NCBI GenBank assembly: GCA_045606265.1
Contig: JAZURO010000239.1
Span: 1 to 20,932, forward strand
From: RGIG4608 sp045606265
GTDB taxonomy: Bacteria > Bacillota > Clostridia > Oscillospirales > CAG-272
Direction of reading: 5' to 3'
DNA length: 20,932 nucleotides
A program made the position numbers and the translations under genes. The notes under the pieces are model-generated. The model did not search any database. It was not told the DNA's origin and saw only the letters and a program-made list of their open reading frames with translations. Shown one piece after another: positions 1 to 8,468 of the stretch (within the stretch, counting starts at the first letter, position 1; every line of letters starts with the position of its first letter).

Positions 1-951
1 GGTAAGTGCGAATGCGGTGAAGAAGATCCTAACTATCAGCCTCCTACCGGTGGTGAAGATGAAACAGTTATGACTATTCCCGAAGTTCTTGCTTCTGCTG
101 AAGGTACAGCAGTTGTAGTTAAAGGTACTGTTGTTGAGATTTACCAGTCTTGGAACGATCAGTACAGTAATATTTCCTTCTACATCGGTGACGAAGCAGG
201 CAATAAACTTCTTGTTTTCAGAACAGGTACAAAGGTAAATATCGGTGACCAGGTAACAGTTACAGGTAAAGCAACTGTTTATAGCGGAACAATTCAGATC
301 GCTCAGGGCGGCACAACAGTTATTGATGTTGCTCACGTATGCTCTGAATATACAGAAGGTTCTTGCACAATCGATTCAGTTTGTGTAGTTTGTGGCAAGG
401 TTGGTACATCAGCTCCCGGTCATACATACGTTGACGGTTCTTGCTCAGCTTGTGGTGCAGCTGAACCTCAGGGTGATGTTCTTCCCGGCAACCTCATCTT
501 TACAAGCGCTGCAAATAAGGCAAGTGCAGATTCTTATCTTACAACAAACTTCCCCGAATGGAAAATCACGGGTAAGCTTGGTCAGACATACGGTGGTTAT
601 CTTGGATTTGGAAGAAGCGGTGACTCAAGCTCTGCTATTACATCTCCTATAATCTCTGTTTCTAATGAATTCACAATTACTACTGTTCTTAAAGGTAACG
701 GTTCTAGTGGTGTTGCTACATCCACTCTTACATTTACATTGGTAGATAAAGACGGTAACACAGTTGCTACCGGCTATGCTAACGGTTCTTCAACTGCTGC
801 TATTACTCCCGTAGATGCAAAGGATACAACATACACAATTACCTTTACATTTGTTGAAGGCAAAACTTGGACAGATGTTTCTAACCTTGTTGTTACTTTC
901 GCAAAAGCTACAGGTAATATCGGTTTGAAATCCTTGGATTTCGTTCAGTAA
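1..951 (+). CDS. Secreted/surface protein, 3' part: OB-fold-like domain, Cys-rich repeats, beta-rich C-terminus
   Basis: The frame is open from base 1, so the true start and any signal peptide lie upstream; the ATG at 70 has no ribosome binding site and is internal. The first visible residues (GKCECGEEDPNYQPPTGG) are a Cys-x-Cys-Gly linker. Counting from the ATG at 70, residues about 6-87 resemble the OB-fold domain of secreted Firmicute nucleases and adhesins (VVVKGTVVEI ... GDQVTVTGKA). Residues about 91-135 hold Cys pairs (CVVCG, CSACG) in a GHTYVDGSCSACG-type repeat, common in very large clostridial surface proteins. Residues about 140-293 are Ser/Thr/Gly-rich and look like a beta-sandwich. 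There is no C-terminal sortase signal or anchor. The domain type is a family-level impression; no function can be assigned from the visible part. Confidence 0.8.
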   Translation, partial: GKCECGEEDPNYQPPTGGEDETVMTIPEVLASAEGTAVVVKGTVVEIYQSWNDQYSNISFYIGDEAGNKLLVFRTGTKVNIGDQVTVTGKATVYSGTIQIAQGGTTVIDVAHVCSEYTEGSCTIDSVCVVCGKVGTSAPGHTYVDGSCSACGAAEPQGDVLPGNLIFTSAANKASADSYLTTNFPEWKITGKLGQTYGGYLGFGRSGDSSSAITSPIISVSNEFTITTVLKGNGSSGVATSTLTFTLVDKDGNTVATGYANGSSTAAITPVDAKDTTYTITFTFVEGKTWTDVSNLVVTFAKATGNIGLKSLDFVQ

Positions 952-965
952 TTTGTTTACTGTTT

Positions 966-994
966 CCCCTCGCCAAAAGGCGAGGGGATTTTTT
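966..994 (+). terminator. Rho-independent terminator after the surface-protein gene
   Basis: A perfect 9-bp GC-rich stem (966-974 with 979-987), an AAAA loop and a run of six T (989-994), 15 bases after the stop codon. Confidence 0.93.
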
Positions 995-999
995 ACATT

Positions 1000-1026
1000 A
1001 AAAAAGCAGGGGAATTCCCTGCTTTT
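1000..1026 (-). terminator. Rho-independent terminator after surE
   Basis: Stem GCAGGG (1006-1011) with CCCTGC (1017-1022), flanked by A and T runs. Read on the minus strand it gives a hairpin followed by six T, 9 bases beyond the surE stop codon. The flanking A/T runs also make it symmetrical, so it could stop plus-strand readthrough. Confidence 0.85.
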
Positions 1027-1034
1027 CTATTTAA

Positions 1035-1760
1035 TTAAAGGTTCATCTCTTTAAGCTTTTCAAATGCAGGAAGGTCAGTTCTCTCCTTTGTCATTGGAGT
1101 TACTGAAATATATCCATCACCGAAAGCTACCGAATCTCTTGTCTTATCTTCCGGACAAGTATCTGCAATCATTTGACCGTACTGTGTATAGGTCACTTCA
1201 TCTACCTTATAAAAAGCATCCGAGAAGAAGCCGTCGCCCTGCTTTGTAATCTTAATTCCCTTTACTTCTTCGGGAATATTTACGTTATAGAGGTCGGAGT
1301 AGTCAAAAAGATTATTATTAACTATAAAGTTGAATGCTTCATCAAGATACTTTGAAGCTCCTTCAAGATTTTCGGGAGTTGTGGAAAATGCTATCCCTTT
1401 GTGATGTTGATTTCCTGCCTCGAATATTGCACCCATTGTGCCTGAGTAAATTATGTCACCACTCATATTTGTACCTCGGTTTATGCCGGACAAAACTACG
1501 TCATATTCTCTATGAAGTCCAAATATTCCAAAACGCACACAGTCTGCTGGGGTTGATGCCATTGACCACGCCTCAAACCCTTCCATAAAATCAACACGTT
1601 TAATCTCTATTGGATTAATAAAATCAATTGCGTGGCTCTTACCACTCTGCTCAAACTTTGGTGCAACAACTGTCACTTCGCCATATTGCTTAGCCCATTT
1701 TGCAAGGAGCTTTATGCCTTCCGCATTAATTCCGTCATCATTTACTATAAGAAATCTCAT
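1035..1760 (-). CDS. surE: 5'/3'-nucleotidase SurE
   Basis: 241 residues, close to the usual SurE length. SurE is a cytosolic metal-dependent phosphatase that removes phosphate from nucleoside 5'- and 3'-monophosphates. The family's metal site is visible: D8 and D9 in VNDDGINAEG, S39 in EQSGKS and N94 in SGINRGTN; the SGTMGAIFEA segment near 106-115 is also typical. The ATG overlaps the stop codon of the upstream DHH gene (ATGA), so the two are translationally coupled. It is the last gene of a three-gene minus-strand operon with two NrnA-like phosphoesterases, which fits a role in disposing of short RNA breakdown products or pAp and then mononucleotides. That joint role is inferred from position. 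Confidence 0.96.
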   Translation of the reverse strand: MRFLIVNDDGINAEGIKLLAKWAKQYGEVTVVAPKFEQSGKSHAIDFINPIEIKRVDFMEGFEAWSMASTPADCVRFGIFGLHREYDVVLSGINRGTNMSGDIIYSGTMGAIFEAGNQHHKGIAFSTTPENLEGASKYLDEAFNFIVNNNLFDYSDLYNVNIPEEVKGIKITKQGDGFFSDAFYKVDEVTYTQYGQMIADTCPEDKTRDSVAFGDGYISVTPMTKERTDLPAFEKLKEMNL

Positions 1761-2740
1761 AACCAGCCCTCATTATTTTCTTTATATTCTTTAATGAGCG
1801 CATCAGCATCAGCAATAAACTGAGACATTTCTTCTTTTGAATAAAGTGTTGCACCGCAAGCACATTCGTGACCTCCGCCACGGTATTTTTCAGCCAAAGG
1901 GTTAACGGGAACAAAGCGTGAACGAAGTCTTACTCGTATTGATCCGTCTGCGTTATCAATAAATGCAATCCAAATGATTGATCCACGAATGGAGTCCATA
2001 AATCCAACGGATGAGGATGCTTGCTCATTTGTGAGTGCAAATTTTTCTTGCATTTCCTTATCCACGTAAAGATACACAAGACCGTTTTCAGTCATTTCCA
2101 TCTTCTCGTGTGCATAGGACTCAAATTTGAATTCGTGGAACTCTTTGAGATAAAGATTTGCATAAAGAGTGTCGGTATCTATTCCCTGATCAAGCATAAG
2201 ACCGGCATATCTCATTGTATCGCCCGAAACGTCACGAAAACGGAAGCGTCCGCTGTCAGTAACCATTCCGCAGTAGATATAGGTTGCTGCTTCTTTGTTT
2301 ATTTTAAGCTCATCCTTGAATGTGTCATAAAACTCTGCAATCATTTCACATGTTGAGGACTTCTCTTCGACTACCCAATGATAGTCTCCGTAGTGCTTAT
2401 CTACGATATGATGATCGAGTTTTACTATTTCCTTACAAAGTGAGTATTTCTTATTTGATATTCTATCCTCTGTCGCAGTATCCAGAACTATACCAAGTGC
2501 ATCAGCATAATATTCATCTGATACGGGCTCGTCCTCTCCGCCAAGAAATTTAAGATAGTCGGAATAATCTGCATTGAGCAAAAGAATTTCTTTTTCGGGA
2601 TAAGACAATCTCAAAATCTCACGCAAGCCCTTAGTTGATCCTACTGCATCTCCGTCAGGACGGAAATGACGGAAAATTATGATTTTATTGTATTCTTTGA
2701 TTTTATCAAGTATCAGTTTTTTTCTTTCAAAGTTTGTCAT
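1757..2740 (-). CDS. DHH/DHHA1 phosphoesterase, NrnA-like (copy 1)
   Basis: 327 residues with both halves of the NrnA family. The DHH half has H25, D29 and D31 in RHFRPDGDAVGS, D87 in VLDTA, the name motif DHH at 109-111 and D162 in GMVTDSGRFRF. The DHHA1 half carries GGGHECACGA at 288-297. Proteins of this type degrade nano-RNAs of 2-5 nucleotides and dephosphorylate pAp, or hydrolyse cyclic dinucleotides such as pApA. No membrane segments or GGDEF/PAS domains are present, so it is not GdpP. The start follows an AAAGGAAG ribosome binding site. It begins 15 bases after a second, diverged copy and overlaps surE. Which substrate each copy uses cannot be read from sequence. Confidence 0.92.
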   Translation of the reverse strand: MTNFERKKLILDKIKEYNKIIIFRHFRPDGDAVGSTKGLREILRLSYPEKEILLLNADYSDYLKFLGGEDEPVSDEYYADALGIVLDTATEDRISNKKYSLCKEIVKLDHHIVDKHYGDYHWVVEEKSSTCEMIAEFYDTFKDELKINKEAATYIYCGMVTDSGRFRFRDVSGDTMRYAGLMLDQGIDTDTLYANLYLKEFHEFKFESYAHEKMEMTENGLVYLYVDKEMQEKFALTNEQASSSVGFMDSIRGSIIWIAFIDNADGSIRVRLRSRFVPVNPLAEKYRGGGHECACGATLYSKEEMSQFIADADALIKEYKENNEGWL

Positions 2741-2755
2741 TTTCGCTTCCTTTCT

Positions 2756-3688
<933 letters not shown>

Positions 3689-3718
3689 TATTTCTTTCCT
3701 TTCATACTTTATCATTAT

Positions 3719-3747
3719 ATTATACTATAAATCCGTGTGTTTTGCAA
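3719..3747 (-). promoter_or_regulatory. Sigma-A promoter for the DHH-DHH-surE operon
   Basis: On the minus strand, -35 TTGCAA (3742-3747), 17-bp spacer, -10 TATAAT (3719-3724). Transcription should begin near 3712, about 24 bases before the ATG at 3688. This rules out the longer start at 3715. Confidence 0.8.
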
Positions 3748-3797
3748 ACATTTTTTCACTATTTTCGCATATTTTTTGAGATTTTTTTATTAAGTAC

Positions 3798-3826
3798 TTG
3801 AAAAACTGTAAATTATAGGTTATAAT
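3798..3826 (+). promoter_or_regulatory. Sigma-A promoter for the HAD phosphatase gene
   Basis: -35 TTGAAA (3798-3803), 17-bp spacer, perfect -10 TATAAT (3821-3826), 44 bases before the TTG start. It diverges from the minus-strand promoter at 3719-3747; the stretch between them is very A+T-rich with no further obvious site. Confidence 0.82.
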
Positions 3827-3856
3827 TAATTGGATAGTTATGTAAAAATTTATTTC

Positions 3857-3862
3857 AGGAGG
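3857..3862 (+). promoter_or_regulatory. Ribosome binding site that decides a TTG start
   Basis: AGGAGG, followed by 8 bases and then TTG at 3871. The next in-frame ATG codons are far inside the HAD domain, past the catalytic DxDxT motif, so TTG is the only sensible start. Confidence 0.85.
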
Positions 3863-3870
3863 GTATTTCT

Positions 3871-4779
3871 TTGAATAATTCCAAAAAGAAACCTATTATA
3901 GCAATTTGCTATGACTTTGACAAAACTCTTTCCCCAGATGATATGCAGACCTTTACACTCATTCCCTCTTTCGGAGTAAACGTGGGTGAGTTCTGGCACG
4001 AGTCAGATGAGCTTGCAAAAAACAACCGTATGGAAATGAATCTTGCCTGGATGTATGAGCTTATCAAGTATTCACAGTTCAAGGGCAAATCGCTCAAACG
4101 CCAATATTTTCAGGAAAGCGGTTCTGAGGTAAAGCTCTATGACGGAGTTAAGACCTGGTTCCAAAGAATAAATCAATATGCTGAATCTAAGGGTATTGAG
4201 GTTGAACATTATGTTATTTCCTCAGGTCTTCGTGAGATTATTGAAGGTAGCGAAATCGCAGGTGAATTTAAGAAGATATATGCTTCATCGTACCTTTACA
4301 ATGCTGATGACGTTGCAGTTTGGCCTGCTCAGGCAGTTAACTACACAAATAAGACTCAGTATCTCTTCCGTATATCCAAGGGATTTCTTGAAGAGCACGA
4401 TGAAAGAGTAAACGACAGCGTTCCCTCTCACGAGCGCAGAATTCCTTTTTCAAATATGGTTTACATAGGCGATTCTGCAACCGATATTCCCTGTATGCAT
4501 CTTGTAAAAGAACGCGGCGGCTATACTATCGGCGTATTTGACCCTGTTAAAGATAACCGCGCAAAGGTTTATAAGCTCTTGACTGACGGACGTCTTACCT
4601 TCTATGCTCCCGCTGATTACACTGCTAAAAGTGCAATGAGCAAATATTTGAAGCAGATTATTGATACGATAGCGCTTAATGAAAAAATCAAAGCTGAACA
4701 AGAATTGCTTGAACAGCCCGCACTTGATTTTATGCTTGCTAAACAAACTGCTGACGATGATCAGATTGAAATTCTTTGA
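3871..4779 (+). CDS. HAD-superfamily phosphatase, phosphoserine-phosphatase-like
   Basis: 302 residues starting at TTG behind a strong AGGAGG. The four HAD motifs are visible: nucleophile D15 and acid D17 in YDFDKTLSPDD (motif I), S117/S118 in VISSGLREI (II), K161 near NKTQYLFRISKG (III), and D201/D205 in YIGDSATDIPCM (IV). The stretch between motifs I and II (about residues 25-112) is largely helical, like the C1 cap of the phosphoserine phosphatase branch. There is no signal peptide or membrane segment, so it acts in the cytosol on a small phosphorylated molecule that cannot be named from sequence. It stands alone between its own promoter and a terminator. The last 30 residues are acidic and helical and lie outside the core. 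Confidence 0.88.
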   Translation: MNNSKKKPIIAICYDFDKTLSPDDMQTFTLIPSFGVNVGEFWHESDELAKNNRMEMNLAWMYELIKYSQFKGKSLKRQYFQESGSEVKLYDGVKTWFQRINQYAESKGIEVEHYVISSGLREIIEGSEIAGEFKKIYASSYLYNADDVAVWPAQAVNYTNKTQYLFRISKGFLEEHDERVNDSVPSHERRIPFSNMVYIGDSATDIPCMHLVKERGGYTIGVFDPVKDNRAKVYKLLTDGRLTFYAPADYTAKSAMSKYLKQIIDTIALNEKIKAEQELLEQPALDFMLAKQTADDDQIEIL

Positions 4780-4783
4780 AAGT

Positions 4784-4812
4784 AAAAGCCCTCACAATTT
4801 GTGAGGGCTTTT
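4784..4812. terminator. Bidirectional terminator between HAD gene and ABC permease gene
   Basis: GCCCTCAC (4788-4795) pairs perfectly with GTGAGGGC (4801-4808), flanked by AAAA on the left and TTTT on the right, so it works on both strands. It sits between two converging stop codons (4779 and 4814). Confidence 0.9.
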
Positions 4813-4813
4813 G

Positions 4814-5545
4814 TTATTCCTTTTTCATTTGTTTAAGAAACATTATGATTGCCGCAGACAGAATTATTATAGCATAACCTAAAACCCACAAAAAATGTGG
4901 GAGGATTTCAGAATAATTCCCGGATATTGCTGCCCGTTCCATTTCAACGGAATGAACAAAAGGCAAGATATATGCAATGTTCTTAAATGCACCGCCCACA
5001 AGATTTAGATCAAACCAAATACCCGATAACCAGGCAGAAAGATTGGTCAGCAACGCTCCGCATATACCACCGACCTGCTTATCGTTAAAGATACTTCCGC
5101 AAAGGAGTCCAAGTCCTATATATAAAAGAGCAATCGGGAGAATTAAAATTATGGAAATAAAAATATTTACACTGATTTCAAGTCCCAACACAACTGCTAA
5201 AATATACGTGACAACACTTTCGATAAGAGCTATCGGGAGCAGCGGTAGCATATAGCCAAGTATAAAATCCTTTGACTTCATAGGCATTGTATATAGTCTA
5301 TGTATAAAGCTGCTTCGTCTGTCCTTGGAAATCAACGTTGCAGAAAACAAGGTCATAAACGAAAGCCCAAACACTGCAATTCCCGGTGCTAAGTGTTCTA
5401 TTTCAAACATATTTACAGGTATATTTGCTTGAATTGCGCTAAGCAACAACAGTAAGACCACGGGAAAACCAAATAAAAAAGTAAGATTTATGGGATCACG
5501 AATAATTTCTTTGAAATTTCTTTTTGCAAATGTCAAAATTCTCAT
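4814..5545 (-). CDS. ABC-2 type transporter permease
   Basis: 243 residues with six likely membrane segments at about 20-38, 53-73, 97-120, 127-150, 158-178 and 216-237, the usual plan of an ABC-2 exporter permease. The N-terminus (RNFKEIIRDPINLTFLFGFP) is the typical amphipathic lead-in helix, and the loop after segment 2 (SKDRRSSFIHRLYTMPMK) is the usual cytosolic coupling region. The start overlaps the stop of the ATPase gene (ATGA). With one ATPase and one permease the working pump would be a dimer of each. Substrate unknown; drug, peptide or lipid export are all possible. Confidence 0.92.
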   Translation of the reverse strand: MRILTFAKRNFKEIIRDPINLTFLFGFPVVLLLLLSAIQANIPVNMFEIEHLAPGIAVFGLSFMTLFSATLISKDRRSSFIHRLYTMPMKSKDFILGYMLPLLPIALIESVVTYILAVVLGLEISVNIFISIILILPIALLYIGLGLLCGSIFNDKQVGGICGALLTNLSAWLSGIWFDLNLVGGAFKNIAYILPFVHSVEMERAAISGNYSEILPHFLWVLGYAIIILSAAIIMFLKQMKKE

Positions 5546-6270
5546 ATTTTACTGTCCCTCACTATTTTAATAAATGCCTTTTCAATACTGTTTTCCTCAG
5601 CATTTTCTTTTATTGCTTCCGGAGTATCACAAACAAGTAACTTCCCTTGTTTCATTATTGAAATTCGGTCAGAGAGTGCTTCTGCTTCCTCCATATAATG
5701 AGTGGTAAGTATTATTGTGATTTTACCCTTTAATAAACTGATAACATCCCAAAGCTCACTTCTTGCGATAACGTCAAGGCCTAAGGTTGGCTCGTCCAAA
5801 AATAGAATTTGCGGCTCACTTATCAAAGCCATTGCTATACTGAGCCGTCTTTGCCAACCGCCCGAGAGCTTACCTGCTTTTTTGTTCATTACACTTGAAA
5901 TATCAAGCAATTCTCCAAGATCTTTTATTTTATCATTTGTTTTTTCTTTTGAAAAACCGTATATTCCACATATTAATTCAAGGTTTTCACGAACATTTAG
6001 TGCGGGCGCAACCGCTGTTTCCTGCGGTGATACTGCTATAAAAGATTTAATCTCATCCTTATTATCTCTGATGCTTTTACCAAGCAAATATGCATCTCCG
6101 CTTGTTGGCTCAGTAAGACAAGACAGCATTTTAATGGTTGTTGTCTTGCCTGCACCGTTTACACCAAGTAAAGAGAACAATTCGCCCTGCTTAATAGTTA
6201 AAGACAAATTATCTACTGCAATAACATCTTTATATTGTTTTGTAAGATTCTTTATTTCTATTGCATTCAT
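5542..6270 (-). CDS. ABC transporter ATP-binding protein (exporter type)
   Basis: 242 residues with all nucleotide-binding motifs: Walker A GVNGAGKTT at 36-44, Q-loop Q83 in VSPQE, signature LSGGWQRR from 135, Walker B LFLDEP at 156-161, D-loop GLD and switch H191 in TTHYMEEAE. The signature has Trp after LSGG (LSGGWQ), common in the DrrA/ABC-2 exporter branch. It energises the permease encoded directly after it. Its ATG overlaps the stop codon of the TetR gene (TAATG), so the three genes form one coupled unit. Confidence 0.95.
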   Translation of the reverse strand: MNAIEIKNLTKQYKDVIAVDNLSLTIKQGELFSLLGVNGAGKTTTIKMLSCLTEPTSGDAYLLGKSIRDNKDEIKSFIAVSPQETAVAPALNVRENLELICGIYGFSKEKTNDKIKDLGELLDISSVMNKKAGKLSGGWQRRLSIAMALISEPQILFLDEPTLGLDVIARSELWDVISLLKGKITIILTTHYMEEAEALSDRISIMKQGKLLVCDTPEAIKENAEENSIEKAFIKIVRDSKI

Positions 6271-6836
6271 TATTGTTTATCCTCCGAAGTGTGTCTTGCA
6301 ACCAAACCTTTATACATATCACTAATCATATCGCTGATTCTATCCCATTCAAGAGGTAAAAATGACGTTGCAAGCATTGTTCCTATACCGTGAACACAGC
6401 TCCACAATTCCAAATGAAATAGCATAGCTCTTTCGTGAGTTAAGTCATTTGCCTTCATTATCATTTGAACCGATTCTTCAAAATCGGGTGAAGGCGACAA
6501 ATCTTCTTCGCTCCTATCACGCATAAACAAAAATTTGAACAGTTCCTTTTCCTCTTTTGCAAAGCGTATATATGCCATACCAAATGCTTTATACTTTGGA
6601 TATTTTTCATCCTTGACCTCTTTTTCAAGAAAGCTCCTATACACGCCGTAGGCAGATGAGAGCACTTCATTTTGAAGATCTTCCATAGACGAGAAATTTG
6701 AAAAAATAGGTTGAGTTGAGCAATTTAATGCCTTTGCAATTGAACGAGCATTAACTGCCTCGATTCCATTTTCTCTGATAATCTCGATGGTTTTATTGAT
6801 TATATCATTTCTTGTGATCCTGATTTTTGGTGGCAT
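6270..6836 (-). CDS. TetR/AcrR-family transcriptional regulator of the ABC exporter
   Basis: 188 residues. The N-terminal domain has the TetR helix-turn-helix at about 29-48 (ARSIAKALNCSTQPIFSNF) after the helix TRNDIINKTIEIIRENG. The C-terminal part (about 60-180) is helical with many aromatic residues and would form the ligand pocket and dimer face. It is the first gene of the TetR-ATPase-permease operon, and a perfect 20-bp palindrome lies between its transcription start and its ribosome binding site. The simplest model is a repressor that controls its own operon and releases when it binds the exported compound. The ligand is unknown. Confidence 0.92.
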   Translation of the reverse strand: MPPKIRITRNDIINKTIEIIRENGIEAVNARSIAKALNCSTQPIFSNFSSMEDLQNEVLSSAYGVYRSFLEKEVKDEKYPKYKAFGMAYIRFAKEEKELFKFLFMRDRSEEDLSPSPDFEESVQMIMKANDLTHERAMLFHLELWSCVHGIGTMLATSFLPLEWDRISDMISDMYKGLVARHTSEDKQ

Positions 6837-6841
6837 AATTT

Positions 6842-6847
6842 CCTCCT
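6842..6847 (-). promoter_or_regulatory. Ribosome binding site of the tetR-type gene
   Basis: AGGAGG on the minus strand, 5 bases before the ATG at 6836 and one base from the operator palindrome. A repressor bound to the operator would lie immediately beside it. Confidence 0.85.
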
Positions 6848-6848
6848 T

Positions 6849-6868
6849 AATATAACACTTGTTATATT
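6849..6868. promoter_or_regulatory. Perfect 20-bp palindrome, probable TetR operator
   Basis: Arms AATATAACA (6849-6857) and TGTTATATT (6860-6868) with a 2-base centre. The symmetry and length fit a TetR dimer site. It covers about +3 to +22 of the predicted transcript, so the bound protein would block elongation or early clearance rather than sigma binding. Confidence 0.8.
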
Positions 6869-6877
6869 TCCATTGTT

Positions 6878-6906
6878 ATTTTAACATATTACTCTTGCTG
6901 TGTCAA
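6878..6906 (-). promoter_or_regulatory. Sigma-A promoter for the tetR-ABC operon
   Basis: On the minus strand, consensus -35 TTGACA (6901-6906), 17-bp spacer, -10 TAAAAT (6878-6883). The predicted start is near 6871, just before the operator palindrome. Confidence 0.83.
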
Positions 6907-6916
6907 TAGTTTTTAA

Positions 6917-6947
6917 TAAAAAAACGAGAACATTAACTGTTCTCGTT
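6917..6947 (-). terminator. Rho-independent terminator after the M32 carboxypeptidase gene
   Basis: Perfect 10-bp stem AACGAGAACA (6923-6932) with TGTTCTCGTT (6938-6947), loop of 5, then six T on the minus strand. It insulates the following tetR promoter, whose -35 begins 11 bases further on. Confidence 0.88.
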
Positions 6948-6956
6948 CTTTTACTA

Positions 6957-8459
6957 TTAAATATTATAAATCTTAGTATATTTTTCTTCAAGATAATTTG
7001 TGAAATACAACGGATCAAACTCTTCACCAAGTGCGCTTTCCAAAAGCTCATCGGGATTCTTTAAGCATCCGTATTTCCAAATATGCTCCTTATTCCATTC
7101 ATTGATAGGTGCGAAATTGCCTTCTTCCAAGCATTTATCAACATCAATGCTTTCTCTCATCTTTTTAAGTAAATGCGCGCCGTATGCAGAGCCAAGTGCG
7201 TAAGATGGAAAATATCCAACACTGCCACCAGACCAATGACTGTCTTGAAGCACTCCTTCTCTGTCGTTGGGAACGTCAACACCAAGATATTCTTTATAGA
7301 GCTTTTTCCACTCATTAGCAAGATCCTTAACCTCAAGCTCACCACTCATAACTCTCTTTTCAAGCTCATAGCGAACCATTACATGCAAGCAATACGTGAC
7401 CTCGTCCGACTCGGTTCTGATAAGTGACGGTGTAACAAGATTGATTGCTTTATAGAGATCATTTGCTGTATATCCCATCATCTGTTCGGGAAAGCACTCG
7501 CAAACCTTTGGGAAAACATATTTTACAAATGCCTCACTTCTGCCAAGCAAGTTCTCATAAAAACGGCTTTGGCTTTCGTGAATACCCATTGAGACACCGC
7601 CGTCAAGATATGTATATGCATAATCATCGTCAGAATTCATTTCATAAAGTGCGTGACCGCCCTCGTGAATAACACTGAACATTGATGAAGCAAAATTCTC
7701 TTTATCATAATTAGTGGTAATTCTTACGTCATAGTGAGAACCTATACTTGTGGTAAACGGATGCTCGGTAGTGCCAAGCCCGCAAATTCCAAGATCAATA
7801 CCCATTATCTTCATAAGTTCAAGTGAAAATTTTTCTTGTGAAAGCTCATCAAAATCGCCGTGAATACAGGAATCATCAACCTGCTTTGTTTCTCCTATTC
7901 TCTTGATAAGAGGCACTATTTTTGATTTGAGAATTGCAAAAAACTCATCACATTTTTCCATAGTGAGTCCTTTTTCATATTGATCGAGGCAATAATCATA
8001 GGGATGCTTCTCAGGTGCGCAATAATGAGCTATCTTTTTGTTGTATTCAAAAATCTGTTCAAGATAAGGACGGAAAAGCTCAAAATCATCAGTTTCCTTA
8101 GCAGTATGCCAAACGTCACCTGCATTAACAAGCAATTCTTGATATGCAATATATTCTTCAAGGGGAATCTTCTTCATCTCCTTCATTCCCTTGCAAGCAA
8201 GATATACAATTCTCTGCTCTTTTTCTTCAAGCTCATCTTTATGGGCATCAAGAAATTCAAGCATTTCCACAGTTTCCTCGTTTGTAGTAAGATTATACGT
8301 TTCTTCGCTGAGAATTCCAAGTGTATGCGCACGGTTTGCAGCAGTTTTCTTGGGAGCTGTGGTAGATCCGTCATAATAAATGAGTGACATAGCGTGGTTA
8401 TATGCGCTGAGCTTGTTTTGCCAAGCATATAATTTTGCAATTGCTTCTTGTAAATTCAT
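6957..8459 (-). CDS. Carboxypeptidase M32 (thermostable carboxypeptidase 1 family)
   Basis: 500 residues, the normal length of this family. M32 enzymes are cytosolic zinc carboxypeptidases that trim single residues from peptide C-termini. The zinc site is clear: HEGGH at 265-269 and the third ligand E295 in GIHESQSRFYENLLGRS. Also conserved are HPFT at 233-236, DVRITTNY at 244-251 and the late DSHWSGGSVGYFPSYALG segment. There is no signal peptide. The ribosome binding site AAGGAG overlaps the stop codon of the preceding lipoprotein gene (gap of 9 bases), so the two are cotranscribed. A link between a surface ribonuclease-like protein and this peptidase is not known to me. Confidence 0.96.
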   Translation of the reverse strand: MNLQEAIAKLYAWQNKLSAYNHAMSLIYYDGSTTAPKKTAANRAHTLGILSEETYNLTTNEETVEMLEFLDAHKDELEEKEQRIVYLACKGMKEMKKIPLEEYIAYQELLVNAGDVWHTAKETDDFELFRPYLEQIFEYNKKIAHYCAPEKHPYDYCLDQYEKGLTMEKCDEFFAILKSKIVPLIKRIGETKQVDDSCIHGDFDELSQEKFSLELMKIMGIDLGICGLGTTEHPFTTSIGSHYDVRITTNYDKENFASSMFSVIHEGGHALYEMNSDDDYAYTYLDGGVSMGIHESQSRFYENLLGRSEAFVKYVFPKVCECFPEQMMGYTANDLYKAINLVTPSLIRTESDEVTYCLHVMVRYELEKRVMSGELEVKDLANEWKKLYKEYLGVDVPNDREGVLQDSHWSGGSVGYFPSYALGSAYGAHLLKKMRESIDVDKCLEEGNFAPINEWNKEHIWKYGCLKNPDELLESALGEEFDPLYFTNYLEEKYTKIYNI

Positions 8460-8468
8460 AATTTCTCC

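Noticed and set aside
5702..6325. Long plus-strand reading frame opposite the ABC ATPase gene
   Set aside because: It mirrors the minus-strand ATPase, has no ribosome binding site or recognisable domain, and the minus strand carries all ABC motifs.
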